DNA from: Homarus americanus
Taxonomy: Eukaryota; Arthropoda; Malacostraca; Decapoda; Nephropidae
Reading direction: 5' to 3'
NCBI RefSeq assembly: GCF_018991925.1
Contig: NW_024737042.1
Location: forward strand, 16,247,504-16,311,503
DNA length: 64,000 nt
How positions within the stretch are numbered: the stretch's first letter is position 1; the number at the start of each line of letters is the position of its first letter. Shown one piece after another: positions 11,690 through 21,345 of the stretch. The translations under genes and the position numbers were made by a program. Below the pieces are notes generated by a model that saw nothing but the letters and a program-made list of their open reading frames with translations, was not told the DNA's origin and did no database searches.

Positions 11690-12929
11690 CAGTCCGCTTG
11701 GTTCTTAATTTCCCGAAATTACTTTGCGTCATCGGCAAACATTTTTATGGAGGAGTGTACAACGTCAGGCATGTCATTTATGAAACAAACAAACAACAGC
11801 GGGCCCAATACACTGCCCTGTGGTACCCCACTTGTGACAGGTACGGATGACGATTTCGTGCCATTAATCACCACACACACTGCTTGCGGTCATAAAACCG
11901 TGTTGGCAATCCTTTACAAGGTTGTTTCGTATTAGATGTTCCATTGCGGCATCTCTGATAATACTCTCAAGTACTTTACATATTATGCTGGTCAGGCTCA
12001 CCGGTCTATAGTTGTTCGTGGAGTGACGATCGAACCTTCTTGAAGATAGGACTCTCATAAGCCACTTTCCATTCACTGGGGACCATTTTTTCATCCAGGG
12101 ATTTACAAAACAGGATCTTCAAAGGCTCTGCAAGCTCGTTGCACAACTCTCTTAGCACTCTAGGATGTACCATGTCAGGGCCGGGACTCTTATGTACCTT
12201 TAGCCTGCACAGTTTATTTCTAATACCCTCCTCTGTGAACACAATGTGGGTCAGTGCTGTGTCGAACCGACTGTCCTCAAACGCAGGAAAGTTAGTTGCA
12301 TCCTCTCTTGTGAACACCGAGGAAAAGAAGCTGTTCAATGCTTCAGCTTTATTCTGGTCAGAATCTGCGCAACTACTATCCACCAGCCTCAGGTCTGATA
12401 CTCCTACTCGCGTTTTCAATTTCAACTTTGCATAGCGGTAAAACGCCTTTGGGTTTGACTTGACCTCGCTTGCAACCAGCCTCTGGAACTCCTTTTCAGT
12501 CCTTCTACACTCTATCTTTGCTTGGTTTCTGGCTCTTGCATACATCCTCCTGTCTTGCTCATCGTTTGACGCAACCCACGTCTTGAATTTCTGGGCTTTC
12601 TTCTTAATTTTGTCGACCCCTAAATGGTTCATGTGTAGGGATCCCCTCGTATTCCTAGAGGCACTTGGTTTGGTCTTGGGTATATATTTATCGATCAAAT
12701 GGGTCACTTTACTAGTTATGATATTCAGCGTAGTGTCTGCGTTCCTGTACCTTAATGAGTCAGGCCAGTTGATACCCCTCATCTCTTCCCTCATCACATT
12801 GCAATTTCCCTTGTAATATTTGCACCTTGGCCTGGCCTTATCCTGAACTAGGTAACAGTTACATCTGAATGACAACACTATATGGTGACTGGTGCCATCT
12901 GGGGCAAGGTGTTCCAGTTTCGCCACCAT
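11690..12929 (-). pseudogene. family-2 ORF2 middle part: linker and reverse transcriptase, broken
   Basis: One long open stretch (12929-12006) carries the linker and the RT entry motif HKSPGPDMVHPRVLREL followed by PIFKK. It is then frameshifted, and the next stretch (12094-11864) has SLTSIICKVLESIIRDAAM and the start of the QHGF block. The RT active site near 11745 reads KMFADDAK, with both aspartates preserved, but a stop codon follows at once (near 11720). The polymerase therefore could not be translated as one protein. Confidence 0.8.
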
Positions 12930-13060
12930 ACCCTTCTCGTTTGTTATGATGAGGTCAAGTGGCTTGGGTGTTTGCTCCCCTCTGTAATGTGTAGGGTCTC
13001 TAACATGTTGGAACAGAAAATTATCTCACAGAATTTCAACAAAAAGAATAGCAGGGTTAT

Positions 13061-13546
13061 TCAAGTCATTCGGGGTGGACTCGTTTCTCTGTCGATGTCG
13101 CCATATTTAAAGTCCCCCATGAAAAGGAGGTGGCTAGGGTTGAGCATCGCCGCATTGTCTATTAAGGCTCTTAAGTTCCTTTGATTTAGTGGGCCACAGT
13201 TTGGGGATCTGTTGATACACCCGACGATAAGTATGTCCCCTCCCTTTAATTTAATTTTACACCACTTGGACTCTTCAAAAACATCCTCTCCCTGTACCCT
13301 TGCCTGGCTGGCTCTAAGGTCTTGCCTAGCATAGATAACCACACCCCTCTTGCAAGTTTCTTGAGAAAGGTTCGTAAATGAGTCATATCCAGCAATACTG
13401 AACTCACATTCCTCTGGGTCGATTCTCCTGTTCTTGTACAACAGTTCTACAACACCTACAATATCTGGTTGGTGTACTCTTAGTAGTGTTTCAAACTCCT
13501 CTCTCTTATCAAGGAACGTGTCAGTATTAGTGTACATGACATTCAA
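13061..13546 (-). pseudogene. family-2 ORF2 N-terminal part: APE-type endonuclease
   Basis: The encoded segment begins NVMYTNTDTFLDKREEFETL and contains PDIVGVVE, IVGCINRSP and LFMGDF. These are the blocks expected of the endonuclease that nicks target DNA for target-primed reverse transcription. The usual catalytic His block (SDH) should lie further downstream, where this copy changes frame at about 13060. The start in this frame lacks the upstream ORF2 sequence, so it is only part of a larger broken ORF. Confidence 0.8.
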
Positions 13547-13595
13547 GCCAGAATTTGTTCTCGGTAACGTCTCTGCTCTTACACCTGACCATCAG

Positions 13596-13720
13596 ATAAC
13601 ACAACACCACTTAACAGAGAGTGGGGTACTGTGACACCACACCACCCCTCCATAACAGCGTGAGGTCCTTCATGTCAACATCGACGGCCGAGTTACTGCA
13701 CCACGTGGCCTACGTGACCT
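13596..13720. repeat. single-unit copy of the 80-bp repeat family found at 51.9-52.3 kb
   Basis: Shares CAGATAACACAACACCACTT, GGTACTGTGACACCAC, GTGAGGTCCTTCATGTCAAC, GAGTTACTGCACCACGTG and CCTACGTGACCTCA in the same order with 51880-52266. That copy contains about four tandem units where this one has one. Confidence 0.75.
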
Positions 13721-13795
13721 CAAACGATCTAGATACCTGTACTGGGATAAGCAGTGACATAAGCAGTCGTGGCGTGACCACCCAAGGGGACAGAC

Positions 13796-15041
13796 GTGCC
13801 CATAGGTGTTCTTGACTTCCCGATCGTCCCACGAAGGTCCCCTCAGCTGGCACGTTTTGCCAGCATAGGGGGTCGACATAAACGTCCCAGAAGAGGCTCT
13901 CTCATAGACGCAGACGCAGACATCTCTGATACTGATGCCATTACCAACTCGCCTGGTCATACTGAATCCAACACCCTTCAAGAGTCAGACCCCAGTGATT
14001 ATGACAGTGACGGTAATGTTTCTATGGGAAACGCTAGCCACAGTGGAAACACCAATGCCATGGACCCTATCACCCTGCCCTCTGCCAAACAAACAAGTAA
14101 GCTGAATCTCCACTTCCCCAAGGACTCTCTGAAAACTGTAGAGGAACGCTTCAACTGGATGATGAAGTACTGCAGACAGCACGGTTTCAGCATTGAATTC
14201 CGACAAGGTAAGAACCGGAACTTTATCAAGTATCAGACTCCTGAGGCCTATGAAACACTTAGTACTGTTGGCTTTGACGGGGTCGTCCTGCTGCCGCCCC
14301 CTGTAGACGCGGATGAATGTTGCTACATCCTAGTGAAACGTTTCCCCTTATACGCTGACATCGAAGATGCGCGTGACTTTAACTCTAGTATACTGAGTAT
14401 ACGTCGCCATTACTGGGGGAAGAGTTCCACAACCAGCTGTCATTGTCAAGTGGAATGGAAGGGAGTGCCCAACCACTGTGAATGCCCACCCACTCTTACC
14501 CCCACTGCAAGCAGAAGCCTACCATCCTGAGCCTGCATTTTGTGTTGTCTGTTCTCATTGGGGTCACAACTTCACTGCCTGCTGTCGTCATGATCGGCCG
14601 AGATGTCGCTTCTGTTCACGTAACCACAACTCCGCCGCCTGTGCCCAGAAAATCAAAGACCACCTTAATAGTGGTGGGGTGGGCTATGTAATTAATCCCA
14701 GATGTTGTAACTGTGGCGGCCGGCACAATGCTGACTCACGGCAATGCCCCAATCGCCCGTCTGTCCCAGGGGAAAAGCCTCCCCGAAGGCCAAGTCTACC
14801 ACAACGCCCCCCCCCAGTCTTCCGGGCCACACCCCCCTGTGTACCCTGTGTCTCCAGCAACGCCTTCTTCAACAACACCTGCCTCTGCCTGGCAGCCTCT
14901 CCTGGCTACAACACAGCAGCAATCCCGGCCCGTCTCCCTAACTCCTTTACTACTGGACCTCCTCCCCATCTCTACTCTGAAACTGCCAGGCCTTGTGCTT
15001 CCACCGGTGCCCCCCCCAGCCAACCCCAGCCAGTGACATGA
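13796..15041 (+). pseudogene. gag-like ORF1 with three CCHC zinc knuckles, frameshifted
   Basis: The first frame (13796-14530) has an acidic/serine-rich region, then a folded part around FPKDSLKTVEERFNWMMKYC and FPLYADIEDARDFN. The second frame (14478-15041) takes over with three consecutive knuckles: CVVCSHWGHNFTACC (CX2CX4HX5C), CRFCSRNHNSAAC (CX2CX3HX4C) and CCNCGGRHNADSRQC (CX2CX3HX6C). A Pro-rich tail follows. The knuckle order is that of Jockey/I-type ORF1 proteins, which bind element RNA. The two frames overlap at 14478-14530, so at least one indel separates them. The first frame opens with GTG, and its true start may lie upstream. Confidence 0.75.
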
Positions 15042-15560
15042 CACAGATCATATCCCTCTTCCAAGAATTTACCAGCCGTATTGAAAAACTCTTCGCTACA
15101 CTCTGTACCACCATCTCCGACCTACTCTAACCATCTGTTGCCACCCAGTCACTCCTCTCTTCTGGTTTGACACAAGCTGGTAGTCCCCCTGTGAGCCCTC
15201 CCTGCTCACGGCCTACTCCACCGCCTGTGGCCTTCACTTCTGGTGTAGTGCCTACCGGGCCTGCCCTGGTATGTCCTGCTGCCCCCGAGCGAAGTCCTGC
15301 CTCATCTTCACGACACTTGGTGCCTCAACCTGTCCTCCACACACCGCAAGCCGCGCCCGCTCCTGTGTCTGAGTTGTCTCCACCAGAGCTACCTGGACCT
15401 GAGGACACCACCCCCTGCTACCTGTACCCCACCAACATGTCGACGCACACACCATCACAATTACACTAAAAGGTGTGTCCCTCAATGTTGTCAATGCCTA
15501 CGTGCCTCCCTCCACCCCTACTGTACCTGTCCCACCACACCATATCACCTCCTCCACACC
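15042..15560 (+). pseudogene. Pro-rich region and endonuclease-like fragment of the same element
   Basis: After ORF1, MTQIISLFQEFTSRIEKLF begins a short frame that stops near 15130. It is followed by a Pro/Ser-rich frame (15167-15469). From about 15440 another frame reads TITITLKGVSLNVVNAYVPP, which resembles the second block of an APE-type endonuclease. Stops follow within about 100 bases and then the N gap. Assignment as ORF2 is an inference. Confidence 0.45.
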
Positions 15561-15776
15561 CCACTGTACTTCGCCACGCCTAGTACATTGGCAACCCTGA
15601 GCCTGGCCGCACTGTTTGTAAACTTTGTGGTCAACCGACTCTCACACCCTCTTTCACCACATCCTCATTTGCACTATGACCTCCTCCTACAGGTCCCCAG
15701 CCGTTACCAGCACCTCTTTCCTCCCTGACCAGATATCCCTCCTCCTAGTGACAGGCCTGGCACTTGACATTATTAG

Positions 15777-15876
15777 NNNNNNNNNNNNNNNNNNNNNNNN
15801 NNNNNNNNNNNNNNNNNNNNNNNNNNNNNNNNNNNNNNNNNNNNNNNNNNNNNNNNNNNNNNNNNNNNNNNNNNNN
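15777..15876. other. assembly gap, 100 N
   Basis: Exactly 100 N, the usual placeholder for a gap of unknown length. The sequences on each side belong to different mobile elements. Confidence 0.98.
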
Positions 15877-16178
15877 TTGCTTATGTCTAATGCCTATGTC
15901 TACCTACTATGTCCCGATGTACCATGTCTGTACCGCGCTAGTCAAGTAACTAGAAGGTCTCATTTATTGTCCTAGTAATGTCTAGCAGCTCTCCCTGCCT
16001 AGCTAGCTAACTTCCCTCAGATCGGCTTCGGCCTGCCTACGACACGGAGTCCTTGTGCTCGCTCCTGCTTCTGTATCGGTCGGCTATCCTGCCAAGTCTT
16101 GTACTACTTATTGAATATATCTACTGCTCGTGCATCTGGAGTTTGAAGAACCTTGTCTAGGATATACATCCCACCACA
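15877..16178 (+). mobile_element. 3' three quarters of an LTR of the Gypsy family at 31.7-37.8 kb
   Basis: From TTGCTTATGTCTAATGCC to ATCCCACCACA it matches the LTRs at 31710-32116 and 37343-37758 in order and orientation. Shared words include TGTCTGTACCGCGCTAGTC and CCTAGCTAGCTAA. The 5' quarter is hidden by the gap. What follows (GGGACCTGCC) is not the Gypsy leader, so this is a 3' LTR or a solo LTR. Confidence 0.85.
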
Positions 16179-16264
16179 GGGACCTGCCACACTTTGTCAT
16201 AAACAGATAAATTGTACCGGGAATTTTCCCCCCACACACTCATCATTCTGTCACTTTATGTAAC
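16179..16264. other. short unassigned spacer
   Basis: Between the LTR end and the SINE-like insert. Nothing recognised. Confidence 0.4.
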
Positions 16265-16449
16265 TTGCTGACAAAACCCATGACCCTTCAGGCCTTTACG
16301 CCCTTAATGCATGAGTCATAAAGGCAAGCATGAACTCCGCATGCTTCCCAGTTGGGCACTGTAAACGCTTCTGGGCTTCTCCTCGCACAGGATGTAAGGG
16401 GGTGCCCAATAAACTAGCCCCCTCGTGGGCAATCTATAATCTGTAATCT
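16265..16449 (+). mobile_element. SINE-like dispersed element, copy 1
   Basis: Shares CTTCAGG, TACGCCCTTAA, CATAAAGGCAAGCATG, GGGC-CTGTAAACGCTTCT and GGATGTAAGGGGGTGCCCAATA in order with 54087-54285. It ends in a short TATAATCTGTAATCTG tail and interrupts a minus-strand family-2 ORF1. No ORF. I see no clear tRNA-type promoter, so SINE-like is a structural label only. Confidence 0.6.
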
Positions 16450-16535
16450 GAGTATAACCCATGTACACCCTTCCCCGTTCTTCCTTGACTCCTCCCTCTT
16501 CTGCTTCAAGTCCTGCAGGAGCTTCTTGTGCTGTT
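16450..16535 (-). pseudogene. family-2 ORF1 fragment, part beyond the CR1-A insertion
   Basis: On the minus strand this reads as a continuation of the ORF1 at 21258-20501: QHKKLLQDLKQKR and GCTWVI. The plus-strand family-2 copy at 38.4-39.0 kb has the same order of words, which shows that the two parts were contiguous before CR1-A landed. The left limit is set by the SINE-like insert. Confidence 0.8.
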
Positions 16536-16599
16536 GTGTTTTGACCTCACTAGGGGAAAGGTCACGGCAGGGTTAGCTCCCGAGGGATAATTATCAGAT

Positions 16600-17475
16600 A
16601 TGGCCAGTGCTATGTGCGGTCTTGGGTATGTGAGTTTGTTGACCAAACTGGAGTGGTCCATGGAAGAATTGGCGAGGGCCAAGGAAGAAATTGAGAGGGC
16701 CACGTTGGGGAACCTGAAATTAAAGGAAGAGCTGGCGAGGTTAAAAGGGGAGGCTGGACAGGGAAAGCCAGTGTCTGATGAAAACTCAAGCAAGTGGAAG
16801 GTTGTGAGTAGTGGGAGGACCAAGCTGGTGGTGAAGAAGTACACCAAGGATACGACAACAACGACAACAACAGCTAAGTGTACCAACCCGTTCAGTCCCT
16901 TGATAGACGAATTGGACGTTAATACAGTCAGGGACAGGGATGACAAGGAAGGTATAAGAACTTTAATTGTTGGTGACTCACAGGTAAGGTACATGGACAG
17001 GGCCTTTTGTGGTAAAAACAAAAATAGGATGAGGGTGTGTTTGCCAGGCGCTGGGGTGGGGGATATAATTGAAAGGATGGACAATATCTTGTCTGGTAAT
17101 GGGAACAAACCCATTATCTACCTCAGTGCAGGAGACAATGATATTGGACGGTGTAGGAGCGAGGAGCTTCTTGATAAGTTCAAGGCAGCTATAGATCGTA
17201 TTAGGTCTAAGGGAGGGATCCCTATTATATGCGGTGTCCTGCCTAGAAGGAGAGTTGGCAGTGAATGGTTGTCAAGGGCGGTTGGTGTCAACGACCGTCT
17301 TGACAGATATTGCAAGTCAATATCTGTCTCATTCATTGACAACTGGGACAACTTCTACGGCAGAAGGGACCTTTATGCTAGGGATGGGGTGCACCTGTCT
17401 CGGGATGGGGTGGCAACCCTGGCTGGGTCTATAGAGGGGGCAGTTCAAAGGATATCGAAGTCTTTAAACTGCTAG
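16600..17475 (+). CDS. CR1-A ORF1: coiled coil plus SGNH-hydrolase (esterase) domain
   Basis: 291 codons, ATG to TAG, undamaged. Residues 14-55 are heptad-like and charged (LEWSMEELARAKEEIE), a probable coiled coil for multimerisation. A basic/threonine linker (TTTTTTT) follows. The rest carries the SGNH blocks: GDSQVRY (nucleophile Ser) near residue 126, GDNDIG (GxND block) near 173, and DGVHLSRDG (Asp/His of the triad) near 267. ORF1 esterases of this type are known from CR1 and L2 clades; they are thought to act in RNP assembly or membrane contact. The same protein is encoded at 54372-55247. The start is supported because the two copies begin alike (MASxMCGLGY). Confidence 0.88.
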   Translation: MASAMCGLGYVSLLTKLEWSMEELARAKEEIERATLGNLKLKEELARLKGEAGQGKPVSDENSSKWKVVSSGRTKLVVKKYTKDTTTTTTTAKCTNPFSPLIDELDVNTVRDRDDKEGIRTLIVGDSQVRYMDRAFCGKNKNRMRVCLPGAGVGDIIERMDNILSGNGNKPIIYLSAGDNDIGRCRSEELLDKFKAAIDRIRSKGGIPIICGVLPRRRVGSEWLSRAVGVNDRLDRYCKSISVSFIDNWDNFYGRRDLYARDGVHLSRDGVATLAGSIEGAVQRISKSLNC

Positions 17476-17494
17476 GGGAACATATGGACACGGG

Positions 17495-20435
17495 GTGGGA
17501 GAAACTGCAGTGGGAGCGGGTAAACAAAGTAAAAGATTACAGGGAAATAGTGTTAGGAATGATGACAAAACTAAATTAAACAGGGAGTTTAAAACTAAAC
17601 GCGGTAAAGGGAGGACTCAGAACAGGACTAACTTAAATGTCTACTATGAGAACAGTAGAAGTATGAGAAACAAAATGGATGATATTAGGGCCTTGGTATG
17701 TACCGAAAAAATCGATATAATAGCATTCACTGAAACATGGATCAACCTAGACTCAAGTGAGTTGCCGGTCGAATACCAAATTGCGGGTTACAAATTGTTC
17801 CATACAGGATAGGCAGACCAGGAAAGGAGGCGGAGTAGCAATCTATGTTAGGGATAATCTGAAGTGTGAAATAAATAAGGAAATAAAAACTGAGCAGAAT
17901 ACAGAAACAATTTGGATAGAATTATGCGACGGTAGGGAAAAATTAATCACAGGAGTACTATATAGACCTCCCAATCTTGATAGAGTCAATGAGCGACTTA
18001 TCTGGGATGAAATGCGCAGGGCTTCCATACACAACAAAGTCTGTATAGTAGGCGACTTTAACCTTGGCCAAATAGATTGGACTGACCTTACTGCTAACTC
18101 AGAATCAGAGGATTTTCTCAAGACGATCCAGGACTGTTTCCTAAGTCAACATATAACCGAACCCACACGGGGTAATAATATACTCGATTTAGTTCTGTCG
18201 AACAGAGAAAACCTCATTAGCAATGTCGAGGTAGGGAACGAACTTGCAAACAGCGATCACAAAGAAATTCGATTCCAGTTAGATTTTCAGGTCAGACGTA
18301 AGGAAAATTCCACTAAAGTACCAGATTTCAGAAGGGCAAACTTTGACAGTTTAAAGAGGCAGCTGAGTAAGGGGGTGTCGCGCTTGTCCATGAACCTGAC
18401 AGATGACTCCGACCCGAAAACGACATCTGAGACTGCTGAGTTCCACGACAATTTAAATCATGAGTTACTTAATGCACAAAGGCAGAACATACCATACAAA
18501 AAACTCAGATCAGACAACAATGACCCTAAATGGATAAATAATTATTTAAAGAACATCATTGGCCAAAGGAAGGCTATAGGTAGAAGGATAAAGCGTAGCG
18601 AAATTTACCTCCAGGATTATTATAAGATATTAGAGAGTAGGGTTAAAACCATGATAAGGAAAGCCAAGAGGAATAATGAGGTAAGAATAGCAAGGGAGGC
18701 GAAGACAAACCTCAAAGGATTCTACCAAATGTATCAAATTAAAACACGAGAAAAGATTGGACCAATATGGTCAGATACAGGCGAGCTCACTGATAACGAC
18801 GGAGAAATGAGCAATAATTTGAATAAATATTTTTCAACAGTTTTCACCACTGAAAATTTAAACATGATTCCCGAGGCACCGACTCTATTTAGAGATAGTG
18901 AAGAAAACAAATTAAGTGAGATAGTAGTGACTAGTAACGATGTTAGTAAGCAAATAGACAAACTAAAGCCTAATAAGTCACCTGGTCCCGATGAGATATT
19001 TGCCAGAGTATTCAAGGAATGTAAGGAAGAGCTCAGTATGCCCTTAGCAAAGTTGTTTAACATGTCCTTAAAAACAGGTGTAGTACCAGAATCCTGGAGG
19101 ATAGCGAATGTAATACCGATTTTCAAGAAGGGGGATAGATCACTATCCTCTAACTACCGCCCAATCAGTCTAACATCAATAGTAGGCAAATTACTGGAAG
19201 CAATCATTTCAAACTCTATTCGAAATCACCTGGAGAAGCACCAATTGATCAATGATTCCCAGCATGGCTTCACAAGCGGACGTTCTTGTCTAACTAATCT
19301 ATTAACATTCTTTTCATCAGTTTTCGAATCGGTGGACGAGGGGCACAATTGTGATGTGATATATCTCGACTTTAGCAAAGCCTTTGACAGAGTCCCCCAC
19401 GAAAGACTAATTAGAAAGGTAGAAGCTCATGGCATCAAAGGTAACATCCTTAAATGGATTAGGGCGTGGTTACAGGACAGGAAACAGCGAGTGAGCATTA
19501 ACGGCACTAAGTCCCATTGGAGCAACGTCACAAGTGGAGTTCCCCAAGGCTCAGTACTTGGACCATTATTATTTGTTATATACATAAACGACATAGATAT
19601 CGGCATAGACAGCAACATAAGTAAATTTGCTGATGGCACTAAAATAGGATGTGTTATTAAATCCTACGAAGACTCCGCAAAACTACAGGAAGATCTAAAC
19701 AAATTTTTCGAATGGTCTGAAAAATGGCAGATGAAATTCAACGTGGACAAATGTAAAGTACTCAGTATAGGAGATGTAAACAGGGAAACCAGATACCAGA
19801 TGAACAACGATGACATAGAGAAATCCGACTGCAAGAGAAATTTAGGAGTAATGATAAGTAGGAACCTTTAGCCAAGTAAACAATGTGTTTTTGCTGGCAA
19901 CAAGGCTAATAAAGTACTTGGGTTCATACAAAGGAGTGTTAGTTACAAGACTAGCGAGGTCATCCTAAAACTGTATCATGCTCTTGTGAGACCACACCTG
20001 GATTACGCAGCTCATTTTTGGTCACCGTATTACAGAATGGATATAGAATCATTGGAAAGAATTCAGAGGAGAATGACAAGACTAATCCCGGGCATTAGGA
20101 ACCTTGAGTATAGAGACAGGTTAAAGCATCTTAATTTGCACTCCCTCGAGAGACGTAGAGCGAGGGGCGACCTGATAGAGGTGTATAAGTGGAAGTCAGG
20201 GCTAAACAAAGGGGACATTACAAAGGTACTCAAACTACCCAACCAGGAGCGAACTCCTAACAATGGTTTTAAATTAGACAAATTTAGATTTAGGCGTGAA
20301 ATAGGTAAACACTGGTTTGGAAACAGAGTAGTGGATGAATGGAATAAGTTACCAAATATCATCATTAACTCGAATACGCTGAATAGCTTCAAACATAGGT
20401 TGGATGCTTATATGAGCAATAGGGGTTGGGTGTAA
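17495..20435 (+). pseudogene. CR1-A ORF2: APE endonuclease and reverse transcriptase with three lesions
   Basis: The N-terminal endonuclease is in one frame to 17812 (NVYYENSRSMRNK, AFTETWINLD). One extra base near 17809, relative to the copy at 55.6 kb, shifts it to the frame open from about 17757. That frame holds GVLYRPP, VGDFNLGQIDW, NSDHKEI, then RT blocks NKSPGPDEIF, IPIFKKGDR, SSNYRPISL, DSQHGFTSGRSC, VIYLDFSKAFDRV and [10 protein letters not shown]. The active site reads KFADGTKIG, with the second Asp replaced by Gly, so the polymerase should be dead. A TAG at 19869-19871 replaces a Lys codon. The same frame then continues to 20435 with the C-terminal block (VVDEWNKLPN). Confidence 0.9.
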
Positions 20436-20500
20436 ACGGGACTGCCCAGTATGGGCCAATAGGCCCGCTGTAGTTTCCTCCATTGTTATGTTCTTATGTT
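20436..20500 (+). other. CR1-A 3' UTR and 8-bp terminal repeat
   Basis: GGGACTGCCCAGTATGGGCC, GGCCCGCTGTAGTTTCCTCC and CATTGTTATGTTCTTATG. The TTCTTATG tandem is the structural 3' end shared by all CR1-A and CR1-3 copies in the window. Confidence 0.85.
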
Positions 20501-21258
20501 CCCTCTGCATTACCCTGCGATCTAGGTGAATGAATACATCCCTAAATGCCTCGCTCCTTGCTAAGTTTTTTGCCTGCCGAATAACCTGCCATTTATCCTC
20601 CTCACTCACTAGTGATTCTGAGGGGGCGAGGCTTATCCCCCTGCTTTTGTCCCAGCCTCCTCACATCCTGAGGGGTTGATGGAATCTTCAGAACCTCTGT
20701 ACAAATATTTTGAAACAGCACCTTATCGTGTGTTACCTTACTCACAGTTCCCCCCGCCTGGCTCTCTGGGACTCCAAAGACTATTACTTTGTCCCTGCGC
20801 TGGAGACGTTCCTGGTGTTCCTCCTCACCCCTAACAGTAGGTCCGTTAATTTTCATTTCTTCGACACACTTCTTCAAAGTCCCAAGCTGTTGTAGAACCT
20901 GTTCTGATCCTGCATTACTCTCCGCCCCCTCCCGTGGCCCTGCTAATATGTCAGCATAACTCCTCTTAGCAACCACCTCCATTCTATCGGCTACTTCCTC
21001 AGTCTTAGCAAGGATCTCTTTCCCATCTTGCTCCAGTTTGGCAACCAGCAGGGCTCCAGCTTCATCTATTTTCGTCCCTGGAGAACTCGTTCCCTTATGG
21101 CTTGCAATCGCTTCATTCACCTTGACTATGCAGCCAGGGCAATACCAGCAACAGCCATCATGCTTTACGGCAGTTAGTAACTTCCTAAACGTTGCATTAG
21201 TCAGGCCTGTATCCTCCATATCCGACGTCTCCCTGCAGTAATCACATATCAAACTCAT
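20501..21258 (-). pseudogene. family-2 ORF1: PHD-like zinc finger and RNA-binding-type domain, interrupted by CR1-A
   Basis: Minus-strand frame starting MSLICDYCRETSD (ATG at 21256-21258). It contains a Cys-rich finger, CDYC then HDGCCWYCPGC, like the PHD-type finger of CR1 ORF1 proteins. A helical region (ADRMEVVAKRSYADIL) and KVIVFGVPES / QDVRRLGQKQGDKPRPL / [19 protein letters not shown] follow, as in L1-type ORF1 RNA-binding domains. The frame shifts near 20605 and is cut at 20501 by CR1-A; the rest is at 16450-16535. Family-2 ORF1 thus differs from the esterase type of CR1-A. Confidence 0.8.
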
Positions 21259-21345
21259 GGTTGTTGTTGTTGTTGTGGGGGGTGGGGGCAGACTGTGTAT
21301 AGGTCTCCACCTATTTAAAAAAAAGTAAAGAGATGTCACTGGCAG

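Larger units (their letters stand above)
10745..13590 (-). mobile_element. CR1-like non-LTR retrotransposon, family 2, degraded copy
   Basis: Read on the minus strand, the segment runs from an APE-type endonuclease (13546-13061) through RT (12929-11720) to the C-terminal region ending at RDRDVTDRPGG near 10855. The same family occurs on the plus strand at 38272-42440, which allows alignment end to end. A second short piece of the 3' end (GACGTGACCGATCGCC and neighbours) is repeated at 10745-10800, so the terminus is partly duplicated. The 5' side stops near 13590, next to sequence also found at 51.9 kb. Frames change several times, so it is not autonomous. Confidence 0.85.
13721..15776 (+). 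mobile_element. 5' portion of a Jockey/I-like non-LTR retrotransposon
   Basis: An ORF1 with three CCHC knuckles is followed by an ORF2-like start that is cut off by the assembly gap. ORF1 content differs from the CR1 elements of this window, so it is a separate family. The extent to the right is unknown because of the N run. Confidence 0.7.
16536..20500 (+). mobile_element. CR1-clade retrotransposon CR1-A, nearly full length (about 3.96 kb)
   Basis: It has a 64-base leader, an intact ORF1 (16600-17475), an ORF2 with three lesions (to 20435) and a 3' end TTATGTTCTTATGTT. The last is the 8-bp terminal repeat pattern typical of CR1, which primes on its own tail rather than on poly(A). Both boundaries are defined by the family-2 ORF1 it interrupts: GTGCTGTT on the left and CCCTCTGCAT on the right join to the uninterrupted sequence seen at 38.4 kb. 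A TGTT overlap at the two ends is the only candidate target duplication. Confidence 0.9.

Noticed and set aside
15625..15975. 116-codon frame across the N run
   Set aside because: It spans an assembly gap and half of it is undefined.
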